From Glandiceps talaboti (Eukaryota; Hemichordata; Enteropneusta; Spengelidae): DNA of 64,000 nucleotides. Positions 37,349-50,453 of this stretch are shown here, piece by piece. Made by a program: the position numbers and the translations under genes. Under the pieces are notes generated by a model. That model ran no database searches and was not told where the DNA came from. It saw only the letters and a list, made by a program, of their open reading frames with translations. Position 1 is the first letter of the stretch. Each line of letters starts with the position of its first letter. The stretch lies in contig NC_135563.1 in the NCBI RefSeq assembly GCF_964340395.1, forward strand, positions 13,733,151 to 13,797,150. Direction: 5' to 3'.

Positions 37349-37646
37349 TATATTTACCTGTATCAAAGCATTTAAAAATATCTCTGCGTACATTTGTATG
37401 TGTATATCTGCAGGGTTGCTTCTCTGATTTTTGCCATTTTGTTTTTTGTTTCTTTTTTGAGCTTGTGAAGTTTTATTCACTTTTGAAAATTTAATGGTAT
37501 CAAAGTAGAAACAATTTCTTAGATTGTACAAGATATGTTGCAGTAAAAGTTTGAAAACGAAAGGTTCGGAAACTGTAGCTTACATCGTCTTGTCTCTTGT
37601 TATTACCCTGTGAATGTTGTAGGGTCAATTCTCTTGATACCTCAAG

Positions 37647-37722
37647 TTACTGACACTTGTTGTCAATTACTTCCAGGTCATCCAATGATTTACTGACACT
37701 TGTTATGAATTACTTCCAGGTC
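37647..37722. repeat. Tandem duplication, 43-bp unit, 2 copies
   Basis: TTACTGACACTTGTTRTSAA then TTACTTCCAGGTCA, twice. Confidence 0.9.
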
Positions 37723-38670
37723 AAAAAACACTCACACACATATCAAACCTCAAGCATTTCATTTCCCTTGTTCACAATCCTTGTCACCTTCAAGTGATCC
37801 TTCCTATTACTTGCATATCAGAAACCAGTAGCCAGGAACTTCTTTCAGCACTCATCTGGCTACTTTGCATGTAAAGTGTGAAAGTCAGTCACAATGTTCA
37901 CCAAGTATAAATCTATAAAATTCATTCAATACGACTACATGTATGGGGATAAGGGTCTGTTGCCAGCAACAAGAATATACCACTCTACAATATTCACACA
38001 AACCAGAGTTGTTATTTCTTCCGCTACACCTCAAAATAAAGACTGAGCGACATGTTTCGATGGTGCCATAAAAGAGGCTTTGGTTTGCAATGATGTTATT
38101 TAGCAGATTATTTATGGGTCTCCACTGATGGTATTACCATCAACTTTTCCAATTTTACCACCTACTTTTAACATTAGCTACATTTGTATATCCCTGCACT
38201 ACTAGACAGTGTTCTTGTTTCAGTTACTCTATATTCACAATGTTTATTCACACATATGAAAAGATGGATTAACAACAACAGATACAGGTATAGTACTACA
38301 TACACACTACAAGTGTATTTTACTGATAGTGTAACTAGCTATATGAATTTAGACAACTGCTCACGCAAAAACTGTTTATGTTCACAGACCTGGAAGTTTG
38401 TGATAGTGTGTTTGGATGTTATCTTGGCCTGATATCTGTACAGAAGGCAGACACTCATTAGTAGCCAAATCTATAAATCAGTTCTGTGTTTAATTTGCTG
38501 ACAGCCACACAGTAGGAGAGAGAATCTAAATAGACTGCCAAATTACCTAGCTTGTGTACTTAGCTACTGAATTACTCATTGACACATTCTCTACTGCATG
38601 TCATGATAGACAACTCTGACACCAAACTTTTACTATATTATGTATAAAGGACTATAGTTGAAATGAGACT

Positions 38671-38755
38671 AAAGAGTAGAAACTAGTTTATATGAGGGCA
38701 GAGTAAAGCTACAGTTTATACGAGGGTAGAGACTACAGTTTATATGGGAGTATAC
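38671..38755. repeat. Short tandem repeat, about 30-bp unit, 3 copies
   Basis: Repeated AGTTTATAYGAGGGYAGAG with short spacers containing CTACAG. Confidence 0.8.
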
Positions 38756-38901
38756 TATAAGTTGTCTATACAAAATGTAATACATGTACAGTCCCTAAAA
38801 TTAGCAAAAATCATCAATGTTTTCAATTAATGTAATGCTACATTTAACTTGGTACAGGTACATGTAAGATATACATTGTACAATGTAGTACTATGATCAC
38901 A

Positions 38902-39174
38902 CAACTTGATGGTCCACTCTCCTGCTTGCAAATGGGGATGTGATTCTGACAATGTCCTATTCAATGGCCTATTTCAAGTATGCAAGTCAATTAAATTGTT
39001 CATATTTTACCACTTGGCATGTTTGGTCTTTAGTTACTGACATTTCTGACAAGCCTAGGTTTCATGTACGACTCTTCGTATGATGGAGAAGGGGAGGGAC
39101 ATTGTCAGAATCAAGTCCTATGTCAGAATCAAGTCCTAACTTACTCCATCTGCAAGCAGGACTAATAACTTGAT
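38902..39174. mobile_element. Foldback element with internal 18-bp duplication
   Basis: The left arm at 38902-38958 (CAACTTGAT, TCCTGCTTGCAAATGG, GATTCTGACAATGTCC) pairs with the right arm at 39096-39174 (GGACATTGTCAGAATC, CCATCTGCAAGCAGGA, ATAACTTGAT). The right arm contains a tandem copy of TGTCAGAATCAAGTCCTA that the left arm lacks. The central unique part is about 137 bp. Confidence 0.82.
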
Positions 39175-41130
39175 AGCTACATGTACATGACTACTTGTAC
39201 TTGTCATGTCTTTCACTCATTCCAACATAAACAATCACTCTGACATAAAAAGATTCTCCTGTTTTTAGACTTCATGGTTGATGAAGGGTTGGCTATGAAT
39301 GTCAATAAATCTTGCAGCTTCTCAGATATGTTTTCCTCATATCCAGAAAGATTTAATATTTGATAGATGTTGAATATTTACTTCTGTAAATAATATTTGA
39401 AGTAATATTATCAGTCTACACAAACTTTTCATTATTTCAATTATTATAATCTACAACACTTCATTTTTTTAATTACATCATAATATTGGAACTCAAATAA
39501 AACTCTAAATTCAACCAAAACTTGTCATCATATGAACACTACGTGTATATTAATGAAAGAGAAGATGAAATGCAAGTATCATTTACTGAATACAGAAGGT
39601 AGCAAGTTGGCTATAGACATGTTATAGTAGTAAATTATTACTTTTTCCACTGCATTAGACAAGCCTGACAAAACCGTATTATATTTTAGCCAATCATTCC
39701 GAGTAATATCCTTGATGGAGTCTATTGGCCTAACTTAAACCCTTCACAGCGTTAGACCTATTAAGACATTTTGTCTCCAGACGCAATCTAATTTTCCTAG
39801 TTAACACTGTCTGCAGTATCTATATGTGCATGTACTTTCATAGAATGAAGACTTGATTTAATGTCTTATTAGCGTCCAAAGTATACATATACATGTACAT
39901 GTACATGTAGCGATATACATGTACTTCCGATAAGGTCAGGAGAATATATGTACTTTCTTTTTTAATTCTCAGAATTTACAGTCCAAGCTAGACAGCTACA
40001 GTATTGCTTCTCTTCTCATTATTCAAAGGGTATTAATCTGCAAATCACAAAATTTGTTTGGGCTTGAAATGACAAAACTGTTGGTGTTTTTATATTCAAA
40101 AAATGTTTCCCTCCTTTTCACATGTAATAACGATGAGCTCTACAAATGGATAGGTGATTTTAGTTTACAGACAAAATGATAATAAATACAAATGTTAACG
40201 TCTCAGTGAAAGGTATATAGCTATAATATTTGGAAACTGGTAAATTTGATTTACATTATATAGAAATTAGACCAATCCTGGACAGGAAACACACGTCTTT
40301 TTCCACAAAAACTATGTCTTACATGTAAACAATTGTTGATAACAAAAAGTAAACTCTAAACTTTGAAACCACGCTAACAGTTTTCATTTATTGCAAAATT
40401 GTCTTTATTTCGGAAAAATTAACACGACATTGTGTGGAAAATTGTCATCTTGATATGTGATAAACTCTTCCACAAACATTATATAAACCTAGGCATATAA
40501 ATTTATGTGATGGTAATAAACAGTCTGGTAGTAAAATGATTTAGGAGTTTGTTCCTGTATCATGTACATGTACCAACTCACTTCAGATAATATATCATGA
40601 CAAAAATATATGAGTTCATAAATAATATATAAAATAAGGAGAAAATTCAGCAGGATAACTGTTTTTAATCTAGCATTTTGTTTATACAAAATGTATATAT
40701 ACATATAAGAATATGTTCAATTGTTATCAATATGAAAGAAAGATTTGATAGCTTTGAGTTCCTGTTGATCCGAGTTTATATAATACTCACATACAGTATA
40801 CTGGTATTATACTAGAATGTGATTCAGGGCAGGCATTGTTGACACAAAGAGTTGTACAGTTTATTAGACAACGTGATAAAAACAGTCAGTCCTAATGATC
40901 TCAACGTGGCAGGTCCCTGTCTTGATTTACTACAAGATGTCTCTTATACACAGATGGCATCAGTAGTAAATAGAGAGATATCTGCTTTACTCAATAATTC
41001 ACATCAAATTTATGACTTCTGTTTTTTTAGACACAAACCCCTGATAAAAGTGAACATTCATGTAACTGTTTAGATTGCTGAGAGACTTATATAACAGCAT
41101 ATAATGAACTGTTTCAGTAGAATGGCATTG
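39175..41130. other. No gene recognised; dense TACATGTA words
   Basis: Contains (ACATGT)n-like runs at 39888-39925. An open frame on the plus strand at 40852-41073 has no recognised homology. Confidence 0.5.
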
Positions 41131-41134
41131 ACAC

Positions 41135-41860
41135 ATTCACAGTTCCCAAACTTGTGAATTGTGTACACTTTGGTTTTCTGAAGATTTTGGATTGTTTTAT
41201 CTGAATTTCTGTAAAAGTCAGCACTTCAAGATTGTGGAGTTAAACAATTTTGAGGACACGCAATATTAAGATTCATCAAATGTACATAAGTGTTGTATTA
41301 AAGACAGTCAGCTCTCCAGCAATTGCACAATTCAATTCAGTGATATGAAGTATGGATTATGTTGTGTACAAAATTGCAGTGGGGATTACAAATGAATAAA
41401 TTACACAGCTTGCTATTTTGGAGCTGTTAAAAACAATATAAATTTGCTAAAATTCGCAATATTTTTAGTGATCTGGGGCTTGTAAAAAAGACAGCTTGCT
41501 GCACAAGTTGGTTGTTAAACAGTTGTTCTGTATGAGTTGAGAAGTTCACCAATATGGAAGTTGTGAAACAGTCAGCTTTCCACAAATTGCAATATTCTAG
41601 ATGGATGGTGAGGTTGTGAAACAGTCAGCTCTCCACAAGTTGCATACATGTACACATACATGTACATGTACAGTATTCAGGTGTAACAGTCAGTTCTTCA
41701 CACATTGTAAAGTTCATGGATGTGGAGGTTGCTGACTCCACAAATTGCAAAGTTTTTATATTAGAGGTTGTAAAACAGTCAGTTCTCCATGAGTTAATTC
41801 ACTGAAGTGGGAGTTGTGTAACAGTCACAAAGTTCACTGATCTGGGAGATGTCAGAGAGT
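41135..41860. repeat. Diverged tandem repeat, about 55-75-bp unit, about 8-10 copies
   Basis: Units share GTTGTGAAACAGTCAGCTCT, CCACAARTTGCAAWRTT and a TTCASTGATRTGGRAG segment. The clearest copies are at 41540-41830. Left-hand copies (41200-41530) are strongly diverged, and a (ACATGT)n run at 41646-41670 interrupts the array. Confidence 0.8.
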
Positions 41861-41869
41861 GTAATACAT

Positions 41870-44800
41870 CAATTGGACTTAATCTAACTTGTGCATACCA
41901 ATCATGGCAGCTATCCATGACCATAAGTTGTAATTCTTGTTGTGCAACAATAACGTAATGCTAGGAGAAGGTTGAAAATTGAACTCATAAATTATAGAGA
42001 CAACTGACTCACGAGATGTCTATCCTTATTAACTGCAAAGCGTGCTTTGACTCACTAGCATACATGTACATGTATCTAACAGGAGGAGTATAGATGTACA
42101 TGTAGATAGAATGGAAGATGTGTATGGCAAAATACTGGGGTGAACAGGAGGACTATACTGAAACTCCTTTCAAAGGTTGAATTTCTTACTGATGAAATTA
42201 CAAACCTAATATTCAAATATTAGTGCGTGTCCATTTTGTACATGTAATTGTAATAAGACAGTGTTTAATAAGTGATGTTCATCAGTTCTTTACAAGTACA
42301 TATTAATTATAATTTCAAATTTCTAACACATTTCCATCATTGTAAGACTTCATATTTCTCATTTTTTGTACCTTTTTATACTACGAGTATTTCATTACCT
42401 GAAGATTAACCAATAACAACAAATTGTCTCTAAGTATTATACTTTTCTACCAGTTTTAATTTTTTAATCAAAACTTTTCCATATGATTTTTTTGTTCATG
42501 AGATATGAATACTTTACTTTTCTATTATATATATATTCTTGAATTAAATGATTTCTGTTTGATAGTAATATCATTCACTCTTTATAGACATTCTTAATTT
42601 ATTTCTCAGTTTATACATTTTATTAGATTCTTCCTCTGATACCAGGGATGTTAAAACATTGTTAATATCAGTTATCAGTTTAGTCTGGATGCCAATGTGG
42701 TATCGAATCATCTTTACCCCCGACGTAAAGAGGGGTCTAAAGATTCAATGAAAGAGAGCACTAGACTATGCTCAGCTACACTATATCTAAATCTCTATTT
42801 TCTTAACACGTACCAAAACTTTGGCAATTTACTTTTTAGTCAACAAAGATGTTCTATGGCATTTAGAAACACAACTAAGCAGTGAGAAGACGATGACCTG
42901 TTTATGAAACAACACAATTTCAGAAAGGACAAGAATCCTGATGTTAAATTCCCGAGAAAGTTACCTTTGTGAGATGAAAAGTCATCTCTCAAATTACTAC
43001 ACTGATGATAATCCTTTCAGAATTCTCTTTAGACTTGGCTGTGTATTAATAGACGACAGTTATATAAAATTGAAAACAGCCATTATTTCCCCCAGGAATG
43101 GTACACTATCAACTCACACTTCTGATACAGCATCTTTGTACAAATATGCCCTTTAATGTCTATGTACATGGTCATAAAACCACATTGAGAAAATAAATAT
43201 GACATTAAATGGTAATACAGTGCATTAACATTCACATTTGAAGTACATCTACTATTTCATTATCAAATAAATCAATCATTTCATCTTGTCATTCAAATAT
43301 GTTTTTCATTATAAAACTAATTTGAAATTCTTATTATTGACAACTTTATATGGTGGTAATAATAATATGATTTAAGACTTAAACATCATAATTACAGCTG
43401 CCATATCTTTATGGGTACAGAGTTGACAGTTTCATTTTCTCCTGACATTTATTCTTTTGTAAAAAATGTTATCACTGCTTCAGATATCAAACACATTTGA
43501 TGAGTAATTTGTCAACATGAGAATTAAGCTTGTCATAAGGTTATGTTATAAAATCACAAGAATTTACCACAATGGTAGCTGTAAATGTTGTGGGCAATTT
43601 AAACATCTGGTAGTTTTGTTAAATCTGGCAATTTTTTTCATGCCAAATAACATGCATGTACATTGTACATGTACCTACCATATGACAAATAATTTAAATT
43701 GTATAATTTCCATCTAAAATTGAAATTGTTATACACTATCAACTGAATCATAAAGACAAATAAAAGTCAATGTGGATCTGACCAGTAAACATTTCTAGGA
43801 ACAAATTTCATTTGTTAGCATGGAAAAAAAAAATTCCTGAAGAATACAGATTCCTTTTCCCACTAAATTACTAGGTGACATTTTCACTGGCAAAATAGCC
43901 TACAGTTGCAGCTACATGTACGGTAGTGTTAACATAAATTATTAAATTGGTCTGTTGCCATGGCCTCTACTGAATACTAGGGTATACATACACAGAGTAT
44001 ACATGTACATGTACTATCACAATTTCCTATTTTCAATGTTCCTGTCATGTCATTTTTTTTATAGACTTCTCACAACTTTCATCCAATATGACTGTCTTTT
44101 CTTTTTCTGTGAAAGACATAGAATTGATATTCATATCATATCCAGACTATGCATGCATGTAATAGAACTTTGATGACAATTACACAATTCTGTTATTTAT
44201 TTGAAATTGAAAACTGACAAGAATGTCAGCTGTTGGTTGACAGCTACAGCCATACTTGTTATTGAACAAATCCTGACAACAAATTGATAATCTGCACAAT
44301 AAAATTCATTATGAGTTGGTCCCGTATTCATAACTGATGCATCAATACACTGCGAAAATAAACATTTTGTTGATAAAACTGAAATGAGTTTGGAAATGGC
44401 AGACGTTGTATAGATCTGATAGAATAGTACTTTGATTGACATTTCTGAAAACAGCCAAATATTAGTCAAATTCTACTTAACAAACCGTTACAATACCTGA
44501 TGGTTCAATGCAGTTTAATTTTTTATTAGCAATATCTGACAGACTCTCTGACAGCGCTTTCAATTTTTCTCTCCATGTCTCTGCTAAAAACGTTTCATCT
44601 TCATTATTAATATGTAGGACATATCTACAGTGCAGTTTAGATGACTGTAGCTTCATTAAAAGTATACATTCTCTCTACATGTTTTTCACAGCAGTTTGGT
44701 TTTACATAATACGACTGATCAGAATGACAAAGAGCATTACTTTGAATCAACCCAAAATGTCAATTCTACATACAGCACTGCAACCGTTTCTTCATAAATC

Positions 44801-47275
44801 TTGCATGGATTTTGAATACTAATTCTAGAATGGAAGTACCCTTAGTGATAACTCAACTGTGAAATTTAATCAACTCTAGTCACGCAATGCTTACCATTCT
44901 GAAAATGATAAATGCTGTCTGCATTTTTCCATTGTAAAATATGATCACTAAATTGCAGCTAGATCAAATTGAATTTTACTAATGTTCTGATTCTAAAATA
45001 AATCTGGTAAAACTGTTTATGGCACACAAAAAATTTGAAATTGTGCTTAATAGGAGATAAATCAAACATGGTGAAAAATTGAATTTTGTATGATGTGGCT
45101 GAATGATGGGATACATATTCTGAAGAAATGTACCAATTTGATTATATCACTGAATTGGAAGATAAATTTTTCTGTAAATGGTTGAGATATCATGCAGAGT
45201 CATATTTCTACTAAACAGTACATGTATATGGTTCTGGTCAAAATGGTCAGATCTCCTATATCATAATTACAGACTGAATCATTCACTTGCAATTATACAA
45301 ATGATTGAAAACAATTCATAAATGTTCTCTTGCTACTTTTAATCTTAAAGTTCCCAGTTCAAATCATGACTGGAGATTCCCATTCCACACTATTGCAGGA
45401 CTGTAAAGATCACATAATCTGAAAACATTTTTAAGTCATAATTTCCTAGCATTAAATCACAAAACATGTACATGTAAATTGTAATTCAGCTGTTCTAATT
45501 TTAAGAAAGTGTTGGAAAGACTCTTAGATTTAACATGTGCCTGTCGTAAGTGGGAGATTATTAGAGAATTTGTGTAAGTAAAAATGTACAGTATTAGAAA
45601 CTTGGCACAAAGTGTCAAGGTATATACAAAGAATCTGCAGCTTTTAGAAACTATTTTGTGACAACTTTTCCTTGAAGTTCCTGGCCCTAAAAGATCACAC
45701 TCTGCTTACTGAAGGTGGCACTGACAAGTGACAGAGAACTGGGCATTTTAATCAGTCTCTGTGATAAATTACTTCCTTGACTAAAGATCAGGAACTGCTC
45801 ACAAATAGGCTGGATTACTGGCACACGTAAGAAAGAATTATGATCATTTACAGCACCACAGATAGTTAAATATACATGACTACGCCACTCAAGAGTTATG
45901 TGTCATAATCAATTTTTATATTTACGTATACATCAAGTCGTAATTGACAGGCACAGCACATCTCTGACGGAAGGTATGAATGCATTCAAAGGTTGATGTG
46001 GATGTACGTCACAGTAAGAACAGACAATACAGGAACTACATTTGGCGGAATTGATAAAAATGTCATTCAGCCAGTCGTTCATTAGACTTAACAAGATAGT
46101 ATTAAGATGGTTATTGCGCTTGACATCTTCCGCTGGTGATAAATTAACTTTTTTTTTGTTCAAGATGCATTAGGATGAGTGTATACGCCACAGGTTGTGT
46201 TTAGCGATAAATCCTGTCCACGTCTCAGCTTCGTACACCTCATTAATACTAGAATGATTGCTTGTCAAAGCTAATAGAGAAAAAGTACCAGTTGTTAATT
46301 TCAATTGTGGGGTACAACAAGCTGAGATGTTGGAGGGGAAACAAAGATACGGAGATGGCCTATGGCTGACAAGCTGAATCACATGTTCTACTCGTCATTA
46401 CAAATCGCTACACAATGACTTCACCTATCTGTTCTAATTGTTTGCCTGTCTTTCTTGTCCATTGAACATCTTTGTGCAAAGAGTTGTAAGGCCATCTCTG
46501 TGTGTGAAAGTGCTAGAAAGGACCGCCTTTCAATACAGATGTGATGGCATTGTACCAACAAAGCAGTTGCCATTTGAGATGCTCAGACTTTCCTTGGATA
46601 TAAAGAAGCAAATTCCTACCATGCTGTGACTATGTATTCAATTTGAAATTGGCTTCATTTAGTACAAAAAGTACAGGTTAATGCAAGTTAAACCACTGTA
46701 ACGTCCTGTTTATGATCAATTCCTGTTCGTTTTTTCTGACTGAACTCAGAGGATAGAAAAAAGGGACTGACATTCACTTAGCGCACAATGAATAAAGGAT
46801 GACCATTATTTCCTGATATTTATTTATGATTCAACTTCCTGATAATGGAGAATCCATAGTGGTGAACATGTGTATAAAAGGCTTTGAATTATTAAGTGTT
46901 GTATTATATTGAGAGATAGACTATTTACCCTGGAAGTACCTACTGACCTGCCAGTCAAAACGTCAGAATTGTAAAATGTTGTGCATCGTATCCACTTCAT
47001 TTACATTTACATACCTGAATTTCACATTCCAGGGTTTTTTCCTAATAGCTGTTTTACAACCCCAGTAGAAGAGAAATGAAAGTCTGGTGCAATTTGAACA
47101 TTTTTTCCTAACTTATCAGCAGCCCTGGGCAACACAGGTTAGGACACATACCACATACAAACATGTGTAACACTATTCTGAATGAAATTTAAGATACACA
47201 GGTACATACATGTATTTACAGTAACATTAAATTCTGATAACATAATACATACACTATTTCATATCAATTTCAATA
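41870..47275. other. No gene recognised
   Basis: Long AT-rich stretch. Open frames on the minus strand at 45933-46163 and 46170-46382 are a little less AT-rich than their surroundings, but no motif or splice pair supports them. Confidence 0.5.
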
Positions 47276-47278
47276 AGA

Positions 47279-47644
47279 ACTGCAACCGCTGTAACTTAAG
47301 TATTATTTATTTGATCAGACAACTAACACTGAAAATTGTTAAAATACCATTAATTAGTCACTGTACATGTCAATTTGAAGTCTATTTTACCTATAAGTAG
47401 TACGGCAACAGGTTGAAATCATGATTGCGTTGAGGGCACTGATTTTTGGGTGTGGACCCCCAAAAAATCTATTTTATTTGATCTACATTGTGTATTGCAC
47501 CATACCATGTGTACAGCTATACAAATGTTTACTCACAGGTGATTCAACATCATTCAAGGTGTATGATATTTAGACATCATATTGTATACATGTACATATC
47601 TAACAAAATAATCAGAAAATGTTCCATTTGTAGCCAGTACAGCT
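47279..47644 (+). mobile_element. TTAA-MITE family, copy B (about 366 bp)
   Basis: Starts CTGCAACCGCTGTAAC and ends GTTCCATTTGTAGCCAGTAC-AGCT followed by TTAA (47645-47648). The same end in copy C reads GTTCCAGTTGCAGCTAGTGT-AGCT-TTAA. The left TTAA is degraded. Internal blocks match copies A and C. Confidence 0.78.
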
Positions 47645-48989
47645 TTAAATAATATTTTGATATTTGAATTATAGTACTGTATTAATTATATGAATATATT
47701 ATGTATTTGTGTATATATGTAATTGATACAAGTTTTTCCATTGTAGTGTGCTTACATAAGGTTAAGGTAGCTGTACTAGGAAGTACATGATGAATTTTGT
47801 ACCAGTTGTGAAACAAAACACAGAAAATTGAAGAAATGATTTTTGTGCTGTGTATTTACAAAAATGTATCATAGGTCCAATTGAGTCAATCAAACTTCTT
47901 GAATTAGATTAAAACTATGCTTTAACCACCACAATAATGGTTCATTATATTGAATACCACATAATTTACTTCATAAACTCTGAACAATTTCTCCATTTGA
48001 GTTTGCTGAATTCTAAAAACAAAGAAAAAACACTTGTACTGTGTGCGATGAAGTAAGAGCTACATACATTTAGCTCTGTTACCACCATTCTTAAATCATA
48101 CATGTACCACTGAGTAAAAGTAAAAAAAAATTACTAAATTCATCCAATTTCTAGTGTTTGAGATTTAAGTTCAATCATTACACATCATTACTGGAGAGGC
48201 ACGATGAAGAACTAAGCACTAAGCAGGTATGAAATTCCCATGGGTAATGACAGATCCAGCCTGTTATACAAATCCTGGCTATGTGTCTGATAATGGAAAC
48301 CACTTCTAATGAATCTGCTATTCATTCTCCAATGAGCTGATTGGGATCAGTGGTGGCATCGTTTGATTTAACAAATAGATGCATTTGATTTGACGATGGT
48401 TACAGTTCCCCCGCTGCCAACTTTAACCCCTAATGGGAGAGGTCAATGTTATCACTATTAACAGTCACATCACCAAGGGTTGCACAGCCTAGCTGTCAGC
48501 ACCTTGGTGCACTTATCTCCGTGACCTGTTTCTGAACTGCACTTATATCATGCTGAAGTGATACAATGATCTTAAAATATTCAGTCTACAGCTATCTTTG
48601 AACTTTCCATGGTTGAACCATATACTTGAATAATCTTTTTTTGATATGGAGCTTGCAAGTAAAAGGAATATTTCACAAGAAAGCAAAGGAACATATCACT
48701 CCATCAATTATTTACCAAGTAGCAGGTATCTGTGACATGTGAGTGAATCAATTAATCATAACATATAAAAGTGTGTATAAATTACTTACATTTGATCTAT
48801 TGATATTGAGAGTATGTTCTCAATATATGTATTTTCCAAGAAAATAGTATTTTCAATAAAATCTTGACTAGCTCTGCAACCAAAATTGGTTTATTCTTTC
48901 ATATACATGTGTATTCATTTTTAGGACACATGGATGATGTAAAACCATGTTTGGTCAATATTAGACAAGTCTTTGTCAAATACACAGCA

Positions 48990-49018
48990 CCCCCCCCCAC
49001 CCCCCCCCCCCCACCCCC
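48990..49018. repeat. Interrupted poly-C (C9 A C13 A C5)
   Basis: Cytosine tract broken by single A residues. Confidence 0.93.
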
Positions 49019-49544
49019 AATATTTCAACTTACTAATTCATATTCTGAATTTGATGACAAATATGGCCGCCATACAGTATCTGGCAAGAGTGCCAGGTTT
49101 GGCATAATATTTTAATAATCAAACACAACTAGCAGGTTATATAAAATTGTTAACTGAGTTTTAGACCCTTTTGTTAATCTGTTTCTTCCTCCTTCTCCCA
49201 AATAAAATGTGTACGATGAACAGTTAAACTTACTTTATACAAATGTACCACATCATTGTGTCAAGATCCAATTTAAGCTCTAACAGAGATTCATGACTGT
49301 ATGTAGCAGTTAGAATGTTAGGATAGAATGTTAGAAGCACATTATTTGACCACGAGTTAATGGTATTTTAGATGCAGACATATCGGATTGAAGTCCAACA
49401 GAGTCGGTGGTGGATTCAGAACATATGCTTTTGACATATACATCTGATGATGATCACAGATAAATTTGATAGCTGTGATGACAAGAAATTAATTTTAGTG
49501 GAGACATGAAAACAAAATAAGACAACTCCGTCTGTTGATGTAAT

Positions 49545-49740
49545 AAGTTTTAAATAATTTTGATATTAACTTATTTAAATGATTTCACAATAAAAATGAT
49601 CACTTTTGATATCAAATTCTGAAATAAGAGTATGTCCATGATTTTACCATAAAATGTGATCACTTATGAATAATTTCGCTATCCAATTTCTGAATTAACA
49701 TTATTTCAATAATTTCTGCCTAAAAGAAAGCTCACTTTCA
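49545..49740. repeat. Diverged tandem repeat, about 68-bp unit, 3 copies
   Basis: Repeated TGATTTCACAATAAAAATGA / TGATTTTACCATAAAATGTG, GATCACTTWTGA and ATATCAAATTCTGAA / CTATCCAATTTCTGAA. Confidence 0.75.
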
Positions 49741-50418
49741 CTGAAAAGTAACTGGAAAAATGAATTTTTACCAAAATCATTTACTGAAAAGGTTAAAGGT
49801 TACTCTCATGAACCTTCAACATAGGTTACATTGTAGGTCCTTTAGCTTCTTCAGAAGTGTCACATTTATACACGTATGTCTACATTGTAATTCTGAGACA
49901 AAAAAGAGATAGGTAAAACTAGGATCATCATAGGTAAGTGCAGACGACACGACAAAGTTTTTAGATGTGATAATATTTTGCATACGATGTCAATCATGAA
50001 CTCTTCAAGTAGATATTTGCTAGTGTGGAAAATGGCTGTGTGATTGATGAAATGCACAGCAAAGTTGACATGAACTGGTTCAAGGAATTACAGTTTTCAT
50101 TAATACATGTAGTTTGGTTCAAACTCTTCAGAATCAATGATCTAAGGCTTGAGGTGACATCTAGCTGCCATACAAACCCAGGCCAATGACAAATTACACG
50201 AAACAAAACCATCATCATTATGTATGTCAAGTAAAAATACCATACATGTAGATTACATGAAAATATTCATTCATAATAATACATGTTTCCTTACCTTTTC
50301 TACTTGATTCTTAATACATGTATGCATCATTTGAATGAGCTTGAAATGATTACATCTATATTGTACACAATCACAATAGTGTTCACTTCCACCTGTGAAT
50401 TGTACCTGGTTTCTTAGG

Positions 50419-50419
50419 C

Positions 50420-50450
<31 letters not shown>

Positions 50451-50453
50451 ACG
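50419..50453. repeat. Poly-C (18 C) joined to (CA)n
   Basis: C18 followed by about eight CA units. Confidence 0.95.

Noticed and set aside
40905-40925. AGGTCCCTG as the end of another minus-strand LRR exon
   Set aside because: Reading on gives a stop codon within four residues.
40852-41073. Plus-strand frame of 73 codons with a fairly balanced composition
   Set aside because: No recognised motif, no paired splice sites, and overlaps the start of repeat-rich DNA.
45933-46382. Two consecutive minus-strand frames
   Set aside because: Slightly higher GC, but no family signature or convincing splice borders.
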